Source: Hondaea fermentalgiana (taxonomy: Eukaryota; Sar; Bigyra; Thraustochytrida; Thraustochytriidae). Taken from it: a stretch of 64,000 bases of DNA. The DNA lies in NCBI GenBank assembly GCA_014084085.1, contig NPFB01000014.1:186477-250476 (forward strand), written 5' to 3'. The translations under genes and the position numbers were made by a program. How positions within the stretch are numbered: the stretch's first letter is position 1; every line of letters starts with the position of its first letter. Positions 9,615 to 20,500 of this stretch are shown here, piece after piece. The notes below the pieces were generated by a model. The model saw only the letters and a list, made by a program, of their open reading frames with translations, did no database searches and was not told the origin of the DNA.

Positions 9615-12600
9615 TCACGAACGATGCTCTTCCTCCGCATTTTCTTGTTTTGATGCAAATGCAAGAAAGATTGACTCGAGCGAGGCCATCGAAACTGCGT
9701 ACTCGACCACGCCTGTCCTGTCCTTGGCGGCCTCGAGCTTGGCGAAAACGCTACCGAGCCGCAGGGCGTCTTCCGAAGACGACTCGAGCCGCCAACGCGA
9801 ATGGTGGCCTCGACGCTCTACACATTCCGCATTTGAAAATGCTTCTTGGAGGAAGCGTCCTAACTCGTTGTGCAATCCCTCAACAATGAACCAATCCAGG
9901 AAGAACATGACGTCCACCACGGACGATCGATCCAGCGCTGACCAAATCGCGCTGCCCGTAGGGTCCGAAGCAGAAACTCGATCTGACAGCTCGGGCATAC
10001 CGAGGATCTCGGCAGCCTCAGAGACCGCAGTTTCGGGGAGATTTTCGCCGTCCAACAGTGGGGCGAGCTTTTCCCGAGCACTCTCAAGCTCCTCCTTGCG
10101 CGGAGCGCGCAACTTGATGTTTGCGAGTAAACCCTGACTAAAGCGAGATTTGAGGTGCTGAAGGGTCCCAAAGCAGGCAAATTGTCCATCCACCATGATG
10201 CCGACACGAGAACATAGAGATTCAACCTCCTCCATAGAGTGCGAGGTGAGCACGACCGTACCCTTGCGACTCCCATGACGACCGAGAGGGATCCCGGCAA
10301 TAACGTCGAGGAGAAACCTTCGATTATATGCGTCAATGCCTGTCGAGGCCTCATCGATAAAGATGAGTGGCGGAGAACCGACCATAGCAATGGCGACGCT
10401 TAGTTTGCGTCGATTTCCACCGGAAAGCTTGCCCGCAGTCCGCTCACTGAATTCCTCAAGGTTGAGCTGTCGCATCTTAGTCCGCGCCACACGTGACACC
10501 ATGCGTTCCGGGATACACTTGATGCGCGCAAAGAGCTCAAGATGTTCACGAACCGTCAGATTCTCGAGCAACGCATCGAATTGTGGGCAGTACCCAATCA
10601 TTCGTCGAAGCTCACTCTGTTGGTAAATAATGTCTCGGCCTACAAGCTTGGCGGTTCCTTGCGTTGGCAAAATGTCGCCAGTCAACATTTTCATGGTCGT
10701 CGTCTTGCCTGCGCCATTGAGGCCGAGGAAGCCGAAGATCTCCCCCGAGGGGATACCAAAGCTAAGTCCCTTGACTGCTCGCTTGCCGTCCGCATAGCGC
10801 TTGCCCAAATGGCTGAGTGCAATCACGTCCGTTGTGTTTGCATATTCTTCATCGATGCGCGCCCGCTCGCTCAACACGTCCTCATCCTCGATATTTTCTG
10901 CCTCGATGGCATGGTCGAGAAGCGGTTGTGACAGAGTTTGAGCAGCATCGGTGCCTGGACTTCTCGAGAAGCAGCAAAAGCAGCGGCTGCAACGCGACCC
11001 CAAGGCCCCAAGATGGGACGATGCCGCATTCTGCGCGGCGTTCACACGCGCCCGGACCCAGGGAAAACTCAGGGCAATGTCGATGCAGACAGCAAGAAGA
11101 AAGTACGCAGCTGAAGACACAGCCAGGTAAAAAATTTCAGCGCCCGTGACTTTCCAATCAAATGGAGACGAGGCCATTCCGTCGGGCAAAAATTCCTTCT
11201 CGGAATGGTTGATGGTAAGCCCAAGGAGACCGTTGCCGAGACAAAAGCCTGGGAAAATGCGAAAGACGTATTTGAGAACTCGATTGACCTCCATCGTCGA
11301 CTCAATGAATGACATGACAAAGGAGGCGATAAGCAGCACGAGACCCGTGATAAAGTTGAGCAGCAGCACGACGTTTTGTGCAGTCGAATGCGAGGCAAAG
11401 GCAAATGACACCACGTAAGTGAAAGGAATCACTGCCAAACCATAGAGGAAAAAGAGGACGCTCACTGCCAAGAAATTGCTCCCTTCAAAAGCAGAAATCT
11501 GGAAAATGTGCACAGCCAAAACAGAAAGAACCCAGGGTACGAGATACATGGCCATGTCCCACGCATACGAAGATGTCCAGTAGGCAACCGTGGATGCGCC
11601 ACTTATCACCTGTTGGTGCTTGGCGCTGATTTCGCGCTCCTTGACAATAAAGATCGCTACCGATGCTGGAACAAAGGAGAAGGCAATCATGATGCTGATG
11701 GCCGCACTTACGGCAGAAAAACTGTCGAGAAGGTCCACAAAGCGAGACGTGAAAGGAAATGGGTGATTTGTAACGCGGATCGACGGCGCGTGTGAGGACG
11801 AGTCTGATGTCGACCGCAAAAGAGCCTGGTCCACAAGATTGAGAAAGAGACCTGGACCGTGCTTTGCCGTCGAGTTCACCAAGATCGTCACCTCTACAGG
11901 CGTTTTCTCGGCCGGATTGTACGCGTCAAACTGCAGCGCACCGTACGTGCTTTCAGCTCGATCGTGTCGATGGTCAAGTACCCAATCAGAAAGGCCAGCA
12001 AGTGCGACACCGTCGGGAATCTCGCCCTTGCCCTCGGCCTCGCAGGTTCCATCCAGATCGCGACGAGTCTGGATCGCACGTGCTCGGACACTAGCGCCAA
12101 AATCCAGGGGAAGCTCTTGTGACGATCGTGAGGAGGCGTTATAGGGAAGTAGATTCTCATCCCCTTGCCTAAACTGCGCCACGTCCAGGACGAGGGGGGG
12201 CGGCGTCTTCATCGGAAACGCCTTGAGCAGGGCAAGGCCAAGAACAAGGAGAACGATGGGCAGCAGCGTATTGCAACACAGCGACTTTCGATCTCTCTTG
12301 GCGTATTGATAACGTTTGACAAAGAGTGCTCCAAAGTGCCGCACAAACTTTTCTCCGTGGCCTACATGTTCCTGTACCATGTCTTCGCCAGCGACAGGAG
12401 CGTCCTCGCCCTCCTCCGACACGCGCCGATACATATTATTCTCACGGGACGCCCTCGTTCCTCGGCTGCCTTGCTCGACGCGGGATGCAGATTCATCGTG
12501 CGTTGCAGCTCGCTGGGCATTGTTGCGCTGCTCAAAGCTTTGCGAAGCAACCTTGAGAAACACCTCCTCCAAGGTCGTCACGGAGACACCAGAAGAAGCG

Positions 12601-15527
12601 AGACGAAGCTCGTCCCGTCGATCGTCAAGAGCGTCGAAAAGATCTGGGAACTTTTCGGATGCGGAAAAGGGCACGCGGATAGCCACTTCAGCGCCCACGC
12701 TACTGTAAATTTCTGCGTCAGGAATGTGCTCCTTGATTGCGGCACCAAGCCTGCGACGATCCTCATCCTGCTGATTGCGTCGGGCATCGGCGTCTTCAGC
12801 ATCGGCGGGCGCGGTCGAAAAGGATAGCGTATAACCGATACCGTACTTGGACTTGAGAAAGAGCGAGGTCCCGCAGCATTGCAGTCGACCATCTGCCATA
12901 ATGGCAATGCGGTCGCCGAGCATGTCGGCCTCGTCCATGAAATGAGTTGTGAGCAAAATGACTCTACCTTGGCGAGACTCTTGCAGAACCTGCCAAATAG
13001 CACGTCGCGACCACGGGTCGACACCTGATGTGGGTTCATCCACAACAATAAACTTGCTGTTGCCAAGAAGAGCAATAGCTACCGACAGCTTGCGCTTTTG
13101 GCCGCCGCTCAAATTCGATGCTGCGGTGTGACGCTTTTCCACGAGACCGACATGAGAAAGTTGCGACTTGACTGCGTCATCAATGTCCTTGACTTGCTTC
13201 AAGGAGGCAAAGAACTGTAAATGCTCCTCAACCGTGAGCTCGGGAAAGAGGACATCGTGCTGCGGGCACACGCCGAGAAGTTGTCGAATCTCGTCCATAT
13301 CGGCGCCAATGTCATTTCCAAAAACAGAGGCGCTGCCGCCTGAATGTGGTAACAGACCCGTGAGCAAGTTCGTCGTGGTTGTCTTGCCTGCGCCATTGTG
13401 TCCAAGAAGAACAAAGATCTCGCCTTCGAGCATTGTCAGGTCCAGGCCATCGACTGCGACCTTTTTGTCTCCAGAAGGATCATCAAATGTCTTTGTCAGT
13501 CCACAGAGCTGAACGCAGCGATCATCAGCTCTGAGACGCTTTTGTTCACCGGCGAGCTCCTCGACAAACTCGCTCGTGGCCGCCGAAGACTCGTTCTGTA
13601 GGTCAACTCTACCACTCTCATTCCCTCCCTCTAGATCACTTCCCTGCACACCGACGCGGGCGTCGCTGGAGCCCCGAGAGTCGTTCTTGCGAGTCTTTTC
13701 TCCGGGTCGATCTCCTTGACCCCGAGACCGACCTTGCCAAAACCTTCGTGTGCAGAGAAAATTGAGAGGGCGAGCGACCCCGAACTCTTGGGGTACCACA
13801 TGGTCCAGATAATAGGTGAGACCGAGGTAAAAAAAGAGGTCAAAGACCAAGGTGCCGAGAATTTGCATGAAAGAGATTTGCTGCTCGTTGGGCGTATCGA
13901 AGGCATTGGACCACTGCACGCCCATCCCACCCGCCTCGTACGTTGCCAGAGTCGAGGCACCGAGACCAAAAGCAGTTGGCGCGAGGAGGGAAGCAAAGGC
14001 CTTGGCCGACGCCGTGGCGTTGCGAGAGTTGACGCCGAAAAAGGGAAAGAATCCCACAAAGAAGAGCACAACGCCGGCAGTTGAAGCCGTCTTGGCGCGA
14101 TTAAAGAGCACAGAGACCATGAAGCAATAAGCAATGATGCTCAGGCAAAAGACGAAAAAGTATGCAAAGACGAGCACCGGATCGCTGCTCGAGAACAAAT
14201 GTGCCTGCGCAATTCCAGTGATGGCTGCGGAGATGACAAAGAAGATGGCGCCATACGTAATAAACCACGACCAGTACAATGCGGAATACTGCAGACCCAT
14301 CATACGCATGCCTTCGCGGGCACGCGTCTCCTTTTCGTGGACGATTCCCCGGACGAGTCGCGAGATCGGCCAAAGAAATGTGAGCACCAAGTCAAGGCCA
14401 AATACGTTCTTGATCTTGCGGTAGAACGGTTTATCAACCATTTCAGGCGTGGGGAACTCGGCCATGCGCACGTTGTTTGGCGCAAAACGCACTGGGTCTG
14501 TGAGTGGCCCAAGATCAATGTCTTGAAAGTCGAGAAACTCATCGAGGAGATGCGAGCAGTTCACACCGTCGAGCGTGTGAGGAGGCAAGTACTTGGATAC
14601 AAGAGAGCGCAGTGGATCAAAGGCGTCGCAGACTTGCCGTAGCGCCAGCGCGCGCACCTCGCGGTCGGAACCCAAAGGCTGATTGATAATGACTCGATCG
14701 ACCGCTTGCTGCAGCGTTAAGAACCCAGACATCATGTACTGGTCAATGTACTTTTCGTTCACACCAACGTTGATGCGAGACGTAAAGCCAAGCTTTGGGT
14801 ACGTTAGCGGGATCACAGAGAAATTCGTCTGGATAGTGTACGCCCATTCGCGATCCTTGCCGTCGCCGACCTGATCCAGGATCAGGGCCATGTGAAGACG
14901 AGGATTCGCCATGTACGTCTCGTCCGGACACGCGTGTCCGCGTGGCCAAGAGGTGTTACCGTAGGTTTCACTCGTCACGTACGCTGTGAGCGCTTCTTGC
15001 GAGTCAAAGCGGCGAATGAGCTTCCCCAGTCTGCAGAAGCCAAATCCTAATTTTTTTCGTGACATGGCGGTCACGCTGCGCCACGCGGGACCGTCAAAGG
15101 CAGATGTCCAGTTGTCAAGTTGTGCTTCAAAGCGATCGAGCCATGCGAGCTGCTCAGGGTCGTTGGGTGACCCAGGAACGAGAGCAAAGACGTGCTCAAT
15201 TTTGGTCGCGATCATGGACAAGTACGCAAGTGGTGGAATGGTGACGAGCCCTGGACCGTAGCCTTCAGTGCTGAGCTCGAGGACAAAATCTTCATGGTCG
15301 TCTGGGTCCTCTGGGAACAGCACAGATGGGCTCAACGGCGACCGTCGCGGGCACGTGTAATGTCTCTCTGGAAGGCGCTGGTCCGGATCCTTGGTCTGCA
15401 GCCAGACCACGAGGAGGACGAACGCGATGGGCAGCAGAACCTCGCTCACCGTTGACAAGAGGTGCCGCTTCTTGAGCACATAGTTTTTCCACAGCAGAAG
15501 GCGTACCTGCTGCCCGAGCCGTCCCAT
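9615..15527 (-). CDS. Full-length ABCA-type ATP-binding cassette transporter
   Basis: One uninterrupted frame encodes 1,970 residues arranged TMD1-NBD1-TMD2-NBD2. The first membrane helix (VSEVLLPIAFVLLVVWL) is near residue 30 and is followed by a large extracytoplasmic loop, as in ABCA proteins. NBD1 has Walker A GHNGAGKTTT (about 709), signature LSGGQKRK (about 805) and Walker B FIVVDEPTSGVD (about 825). NBD2 has Walker A GLNGAGKTTT (about 1601), signature LSGGNRRK and Walker B LIFIDEASTGID, where the usual DEPT is DEAS. Family members export lipids or sterols. The longest open frame starts further upstream, but the leader encodes low-complexity sequence from a TTTG repeat; the ATG at 15527 opens directly into the conserved RLLLWKNY start of ABCA proteins. 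It converges on the metalloprotease gene. Confidence 0.93.
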   Translation of the reverse strand: MGRLGQQVRLLLWKNYVLKKRHLLSTVSEVLLPIAFVLLVVWLQTKDPDQRLPERHYTCPRRSPLSPSVLFPEDPDDHEDFVLELSTEGYGPGLVTIPPLAYLSMIATKIEHVFALVPGSPNDPEQLAWLDRFEAQLDNWTSAFDGPAWRSVTAMSRKKLGFGFCRLGKLIRRFDSQEALTAYVTSETYGNTSWPRGHACPDETYMANPRLHMALILDQVGDGKDREWAYTIQTNFSVIPLTYPKLGFTSRINVGVNEKYIDQYMMSGFLTLQQAVDRVIINQPLGSDREVRALALRQVCDAFDPLRSLVSKYLPPHTLDGVNCSHLLDEFLDFQDIDLGPLTDPVRFAPNNVRMAEFPTPEMVDKPFYRKIKNVFGLDLVLTFLWPISRLVRGIVHEKETRAREGMRMMGLQYSALYWSWFITYGAIFFVISAAITGIAQAHLFSSSDPVLVFAYFFVFCLSIIAYCFMVSVLFNRAKTASTAGVVLFFVGFFPFFGVNSRNATASAKAFASLLAPTAFGLGASTLATYEAGGMGVQWSNAFDTPNEQQISFMQILGTLVFDLFFYLGLTYYLDHVVPQEFGVARPLNFLCTRRFWQGRSRGQGDRPGEKTRKNDSRGSSDARVGVQGSDLEGGNESGRVDLQNESSAATSEFVEELAGEQKRLRADDRCVQLCGLTKTFDDPSGDKKVAVDGLDLTMLEGEIFVLLGHNGAGKTTTTNLLTGLLPHSGGSASVFGNDIGADMDEIRQLLGVCPQHDVLFPELTVEEHLQFFASLKQVKDIDDAVKSQLSHVGLVEKRHTAASNLSGGQKRKLSVAIALLGNSKFIVVDEPTSGVDPWSRRAIWQVLQESRQGRVILLTTHFMDEADMLGDRIAIMADGRLQCCGTSLFLKSKYGIGYTLSFSTAPADAEDADARRNQQDEDRRRLGAAIKEHIPDAEIYSSVGAEVAIRVPFSASEKFPDLFDALDDRRDELRLASSGVSVTTLEEVFLKVASQSFEQRNNAQRAATHDESASRVEQGSRGTRASRENNMYRRVSEEGEDAPVAGEDMVQEHVGHGEKFVRHFGALFVKRYQYAKRDRKSLCCNTLLPIVLLVLGLALLKAFPMKTPPPLVLDVAQFRQGDENLLPYNASSRSSQELPLDFGASVRARAIQTRRDLDGTCEAEGKGEIPDGVALAGLSDWVLDHRHDRAESTYGALQFDAYNPAEKTPVEVTILVNSTAKHGPGLFLNLVDQALLRSTSDSSSHAPSIRVTNHPFPFTSRFVDLLDSFSAVSAAISIMIAFSFVPASVAIFIVKEREISAKHQQVISGASTVAYWTSSYAWDMAMYLVPWVLSVLAVHIFQISAFEGSNFLAVSVLFFLYGLAVIPFTYVVSFAFASHSTAQNVVLLLNFITGLVLLIASFVMSFIESTMEVNRVLKYVFRIFPGFCLGNGLLGLTINHSEKEFLPDGMASSPFDWKVTGAEIFYLAVSSAAYFLLAVCIDIALSFPWVRARVNAAQNAASSHLGALGSRCSRCFCCFSRSPGTDAAQTLSQPLLDHAIEAENIEDEDVLSERARIDEEYANTTDVIALSHLGKRYADGKRAVKGLSFGIPSGEIFGFLGLNGAGKTTTMKMLTGDILPTQGTAKLVGRDIIYQQSELRRMIGYCPQFDALLENLTVREHLELFARIKCIPERMVSRVARTKMRQLNLEEFSERTAGKLSGGNRRKLSVAIAMVGSPPLIFIDEASTGIDAYNRRFLLDVIAGIPLGRHGSRKGTVVLTSHSMEEVESLCSRVGIMVDGQFACFGTLQHLKSRFSQGLLANIKLRAPRKEELESAREKLAPLLDGENLPETAVSEAAEILGMPELSDRVSASDPTGSAIWSALDRSSVVDVMFFLDWFIVEGLHNELGRFLQEAFSNAECVERRGHHSRWRLESSSEDALRLGSVFAKLEAAKDRTGVVEYAVSMASLESIFLAFASKQENAEEEHRS

Positions 15528-16527
15528 GGCGGCCCAGCGATGGTGACGCCGAGTAGCTCGCGCAGGATTCTTGCTTGCACCACGAGTGAAGCGTGAGTCC
15601 TGCCAGGCGCAGCTGCTCAGCCGCGCAGCCGCCCGGCGCCCCGCGGGAGAGCTCCGGGGCCGCGCGCTCGGCTGGTCTGTCTGAGCGTTTGTTAGTTTGT
15701 TTGTTAGTTTGTTTGTTTGTCGCGGCGGTGACGGCGGCCTGACGCTCGCTTGCATGCAAAGCTTCACAGAGAGATGGATGGATGCGCGCACCTTGCCGCG
15801 CCGAGGCCCTCGCTGCTGGCGGGTGTCGCAGGCGACTTCTTCTGCGTCTGCGGCGCGCACGGCGCGTATGGAGAGCGCGAGCAGCAGGCGAGCTTGAGTC
15901 GGGGCCGCACGGGTCCAGGTTTGACGTGGATGAAGACGGGGTCTCGGATCCAGCGGAACTTCGTTCGACGACGGATGACGTGCGAGCAAGCAAGGAAGCC
16001 ACACCACTGCAAGGTGGCTGCTGCAGAACAGGGAACAAGCAGAGGATCATCGTGGCATTGCGAGAAGATGGCCGGGCCCGCCGGCGAGATACGTCATGAG
16101 CCGCGAAAGCAAAGCAAGGCACAGCTCGCGGGGAGGGAGGAGGGAGGCCAGGAGACGGAGCGAGCGGGACGAAGAAGATAGTCACTAATTAGAGTGTGGA
16201 AGGGGGTAAATCTGAGAAGGGGCGTTGCTCTTGTCTTTCACGGGCAACGGCGCCCTGCAAAGCGAGTGATGAAGATGAGCTCGACGAGCTCGTGGTCATC
16301 ATTGATGGTGTCTTGAGAAGAGGCTCCCCTTTCGGAAAAGCAAAATCAAAAAGGCAAAACGCGAGAGACGCCAGGCCGATGAGCTTGCGATGGAGAGAAA
16401 GGAAGGAGGGAAGAAAGAAAGATGGTCCTCGTCGCCCTCTCGCCTAAGATCAGACAAAACGACCTGGTCAGGTGTGCAAATTGTGACCAGAACGTCGCAT
16501 AGCAGGAGGGAGGGGAAACGGCGGCGC
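15528..16527 (-). other. ABCA 5' leader/promoter and 3' flank of the ferredoxin-like gene
   Basis: This 1-kb spacer lies between two minus-strand genes. It includes a TTTG/TTAG simple repeat and GC-rich sequence with long frames in several registers that do not resemble proteins. An unseen 5' ABCA exon cannot be excluded. Nothing else was recognised. Confidence 0.45.
15687..15720. repeat. (GTTT/GTTA)n microsatellite
   Basis: This is a 34-bp run of GTTTGTTA/GTTT units in the ABCA leader, about 160 bp upstream of the chosen start codon. Confidence 0.8.
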
Positions 16528-17145
16528 TTAAGGGATGTCAGCGGGAAAAGGATCCGGGACGTAGATCTCTACGCCCTCCATCTCCTTCGTCAAGAAGATG
16601 CTGGCGCCGATCCGGCTCTCTGGCAAACGGGGGCCGCGGCCAAGAGCGTCCATGTTGGACAGCGCCTTGTCCTCATCAGGCCCGACAGGGGGCATGAGGT
16701 GCTGGTACTTGGGGGGCACGAGCACATGGGTCTGAAAGCTTTGAATTCCGTCGCCAAAGATGTCCTCCGTCCACAAGTCGGTCACCTTGCGGCTGAGGGG
16801 CAAGGGAGCCAGGACGAGGTCATCCTTGAGATCCTCAAACTTGAAGCGAGCCGCAGCTTCGGTCAGAGACTCTCCAACGAGTCCGGCGACCTCCACGCGC
16901 TTGTTGTCCTCGTCAATAAGCGTGAACTTGACGACGCTCTCCGCGATCGACGGGGGCGCGTCGCCGGGCTTGAAGTCGTGCGCCTTGGCGTACGTCGACG
17001 ACGAGGTCGGCTCGAAGCTCGGGCCGGACGCCATGGTCCTCACGCCCTGTGCGGCCCACGTGCGGGCGCCGGCTCCGGCGCTGCGCCCGAGCGCGCTGGC
17101 GGCCAGCAGCCCTCCGCGCATGCCGCTGCGTGCGATGGCCGACAT
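16528..17145 (-). CDS. Cysteine-free adrenodoxin/ferredoxin-like mitochondrial protein (possible complex I C1-FDX)
   Basis: This 205-residue protein starts with a likely mitochondrial presequence (about residues 1-39: Arg/Ser/Ala-rich, no acidic residue). The body follows mitochondrial [2Fe-2S] ferredoxin: VVKFTLIDEDNKRVEVAGLVGESLTEAA (71-98, beta-grasp start), then HVLVPPKYQHL and DEDKALSNMD (matching the adrenodoxin segment before SRLGC), then ESRIGASIFLTKEMEGVEIYVP (matching SRLGCQI...DGxxVxVP). All cluster cysteines are gone, and the protein contains no cysteine anywhere, so it cannot bind a [2Fe-2S] cluster by the usual ligands. Known precedent: the ferredoxin-like C1-FDX subunit that bridges the arms of mitochondrial complex I in plants and some protists. 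That identity is inference. The ATG at 17145 gives the presequence; 61 bp further upstream is an assembly gap. Confidence 0.72.
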   Translation of the reverse strand: MSAIARSGMRGGLLAASALGRSAGAGARTWAAQGVRTMASGPSFEPTSSSTYAKAHDFKPGDAPPSIAESVVKFTLIDEDNKRVEVAGLVGESLTEAAARFKFEDLKDDLVLAPLPLSRKVTDLWTEDIFGDGIQSFQTHVLVPPKYQHLMPPVGPDEDKALSNMDALGRGPRLPESRIGASIFLTKEMEGVEIYVPDPFPADIP

Positions 17146-17206
17146 CTTCCTCCTCCGCTCTGCTCCGCGCGAGCGCTGCCTGCTCTGCCTCCTCGCTCCC
17201 GCCGCC

Positions 17207-17306
17207 NNNNNNNNNNNNNNNNNNNNNNNNNNNNNNNNNNNNNNNNNNNNNNNNNNNNNNNNNNNNNNNNNNNNNNNNNNNNNNNNNNNNNNNNNNNNNN
17301 NNNNNN
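17207..17306. other. Assembly gap (100 N)
   Basis: Exactly 100 Ns, the conventional scaffold-gap placeholder. True length and content are unknown. The gap lies in the upstream region of the ferredoxin-like gene and directly abuts the palindromic repeat. Confidence 0.99.
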
Positions 17307-17321
17307 TGGTCAACCGGAAAT

Positions 17322-17406
17322 TTCGGGTAGTGGGACTACCCGAACCTGCCGCCCATCGGAGAAAATGATTTGCCGAGAATTTCGGGTAGTGCCACTACCC
17401 GAAATT
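17322..17406. repeat. Two tandem copies of a palindromic hairpin element
   Basis: The first copy (17322-17344) has 10-bp arms TTCGGGTAGT / ACTACCCGAA around GGG. The second (17378-17406) has perfect 14-bp arms AATTTCGGGTAGTG / CACTACCCGAAATT around a single C. The two share the same core and are 33 bp apart. The position against the assembly gap suggests a longer repeat that the assembly could not resolve. No coding sequence is present between the gap and the UBR4 stop codon. Confidence 0.85.
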
Positions 17407-17562
17407 TAGCCAGGGTTAGTAGGACCTAGGTCTACCACTAAATTTCTTCTTCCTCTCTCTTTCTTTTTTTTGTGGTGGTTGTTATGCACAATCAATGCAG
17501 CCAGACGAGGGACCCTCTTTCATCCTTCGTCGTGTGGCCCAGCCCACCCACGTGGAATAATC

Positions 17563-20500
17563 CTATTGGGACTTCATTGCAGAACTACGAAGACGGGTCC
17601 AAACATCCAGGTCAGCAGAAGGTACCCCAGACGCGGCGAGAAGAGCCTCCGCAGAGTCTGCTGGGAGCAGCGAACGCTCAAAGTCCTCGCACACTCTTTC
17701 GACAGTTGCCAAGGCGGCGTGCTCGTCGCGCATGACCGAGGTCAAGAGGTCCGCGTCCGCCGTGCGCAAGCCCCGCAGCTTGTCCACAATTATAAAGATA
17801 CGCAAACCAGCCAATATAGCCGCCGTCTCGCTCTGCGCAGCATTGCTCGCAGAAGCTGAAGACGAGTGCGACGAGAGGCTAACACGCCGTTGCTGCGTGG
17901 GGACTCCCGAACCCGCCGGGAGTCGGCTCGCGCGAACCTCGCGCGCATACGTCAATACGCCTTGCAAAAAGGCAGGGCGGGCAGCTTGCCACTGCTCGCT
18001 CGAAAATGCAAACAGCGAAGCAATCAAGGCCATCACCAGGTCAGAGGAGATTGAAGAGCTCTCCTCCGCGCCGTCCGAATGTCCAAACGACTCGGCGTCG
18101 CTGTCTCCGGGAACAGCGGTATTTGTAGGCCGTTGGGCGCCTTCTGCGTGGCCACCACAAGCGGCCTCAATAAGGTTGACGGCGCAAAAACGCTCCACAA
18201 TAACGCGCAGCGCCTGCCGTTGGCTGTTCGAACCATTCTCGAGAAGATGTCCACACATGGAGAGAAGCGGAACCAGCAGCTTGAAATTGCTGTCATGGCC
18301 ACCGCCGTGCGTATCGACACTCAGAGGTTCGTCCCAGGAGAGGCGCAAGAGCAGCGCTCGAATGTCAAGCAGTACAATGCTCATAGCGCAGGGACCATGT
18401 GAGGATGACAGCGACGGGACGATACGCCGCTGCAGCTTTTCAAAGTACTGTTCCACGAGGCCATTGTATGCCTCTGACGGTACCGTCGGAGGGCCCCGCA
18501 GCGGAAGCAGATTGTTGGTCTTAACATTTGTGTTGCGCAATTCAGCACCTTCCCACTCGGAGCGCTTCACCTTGTCGTGCGCCATATCCACGCGCACAGC
18601 TTCCGAGTGGCACGATAGGTGCACCGCATTGAACGAGGTCACCGAACTTGTCCCAAGCAAGCGCCGCCGTCCAGGCAGCCCAGCGCTTTTGGGCCGCGCC
18701 CTTGCGGCCCACAATGACGTTCGTGCCTCGGCCTTCTTCGCCTTGCCGCTCTTTGAGCTCGTAGAGCCGTCCGTCTTGGCCTCCTCCTCCGCGTCCTCCT
18801 TTGTTTCATCGTCGGCGTCGAGAGAAGCGATCTGCTCCACAATCTCAAACACCTTGGGGAGATGTTCCGCTACACTTGACGCCAGTTCGCGCACCTTGGC
18901 AACGGCAGACGAGGACACCATACCCGAAGGCACTTCGTCACAAGCGCCTGCCACGGCTCCATCCACATTGACATATGAAATGGAAGACTCAATGTCGATG
19001 GCCTTACTGAAAATATACACGCCCATGGGTTCGCTGGGCTGGTTGATGTAGCCCTCCTTGCAGACTACGCACGGATGCTCTTCATTCTCGAGACTCTCCA
19101 TCTCCTTCATCCACGACGGCACACTCGGAACACCAGCTTGCGCCAGTTTTGCCTTCTTGTTCTTGCCCTTGTTCTTGCCCTTTTCCTTCTTCTTCTTCTT
19201 CTTCTTACTCGTCGCCGTCGTCGTTGCCGGCGTCGTCGTTGTCGTCACTGTTGTATTGTCCCCATCCCGTGCAGGATCTTGAGCAGACCCTTTCTCCACA
19301 GCGTCCTCTTGGCCTGACGCAGTGGTTGGTGATTTTGCCTCGCCACCCTCGCCACCGTCCAAATCCTGCGAGTCTCTACGCTTGCGCTTGCGCCCGCTCG
19401 CGTCAGAGGTGGAATTGACTGGGCTCAAGCCCATCTTTTTCAACAGAGTCCGCTGCTTGGCGGAAGCACGCTGTCGCTTCGCTTCTCGACGCGCAGAGCG
19501 CAAGTCATCCAAATAAGCCTGCTGCGTCGGATTGTCTGCAATTGCAGCGTTCATAAAGGCGTCGGCGTACTCTCCAATAAGAGGCACGTCCTTTGCAGGA
19601 ATCGTCTCCATCTCAAAGGCCAAATCGAGGAGGCCCCTCTCGCGAATAAGCCGCTGCGTCTCTCCATGACCACGTCCCATTCCCGTCAAGAGACCCATGG
19701 CGAGCATGACAGAGGGCGTCCGCGCGAGACGCGCGTACGCTTCGCGCATCGACTTTTGTGCGCGCTTTCGTGGCCCGGCCTTGCCTTCTGCCTTGTTCGT
19801 TTTTCCCGACGGCGCCTCGCGGGCCCACCACTTGGCGATGTGCTCGATCAAGTACTGGGTAAATCCCATCTCCAGAGACATGTCCCTTAGCAGAATCGCG
19901 TTCTTATCCCTTCCCATGGCCATAATGGACCAGTACACGGTTTTAATGTCGTCTTGCATTGCAATGGCATTCTGCGGAGACTCGTCAATGCGATCCAGGT
20001 CCGTCAGACGCTTGAAGCGATCCAGCAAGACGCGCATTTCCTCGCGCCGCCCAAACGTGAGAAAGGGAAGCAGTCGGCACAAAGCGCGCTTGTTGCGCAA
20101 CGAGGTCGTCCGGTTGCGATCGTCGAGGTGCTCGAGTGAAACCTGCAACTGGCTCTGTTCGTTGGCCGGGGCAGATGTTGCGTTTGCAGATCTGGCTTCG
20201 GCTTCGCCGTCCCCCTCGCTGCTGCCGCCGCCGCCGCCGCCGCCTTCTTGGCCCTCGCCCTCGTCAATGCGTTCCACCACAAGCCGCTCGAGGATGATCA
20301 CCACCATCTCAGCCAGGTCGCCCGCGCTTGGCTCTTGAAAGGATGCGCGCAATACACCCAAAAGAGTTCGGATTCCACCTGCTTGGCGGGAAGCGAGCAC
20401 CGTGCGATTGGAGGCACAATTGCAAGCGAGTCCCAACATGTGAACCATGCCAGACACACAATCGCGAGCGATCTTGGACTTGAGCGAAAATGTAGAGCTC

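Noticed and set aside
15292..16185. 297-codon minus-strand frame over the ABCA start
   Set aside because: Out of register with ABCA; reads through the TTTG repeat as Thr-Asn-Lys-Gln cycles and ends inside conserved ABCA coding sequence.
16390..17409. 339-codon plus-strand frame crossing the N gap
   Set aside because: Antisense to the ferredoxin-like gene, includes the unknown bases and lacks protein character.
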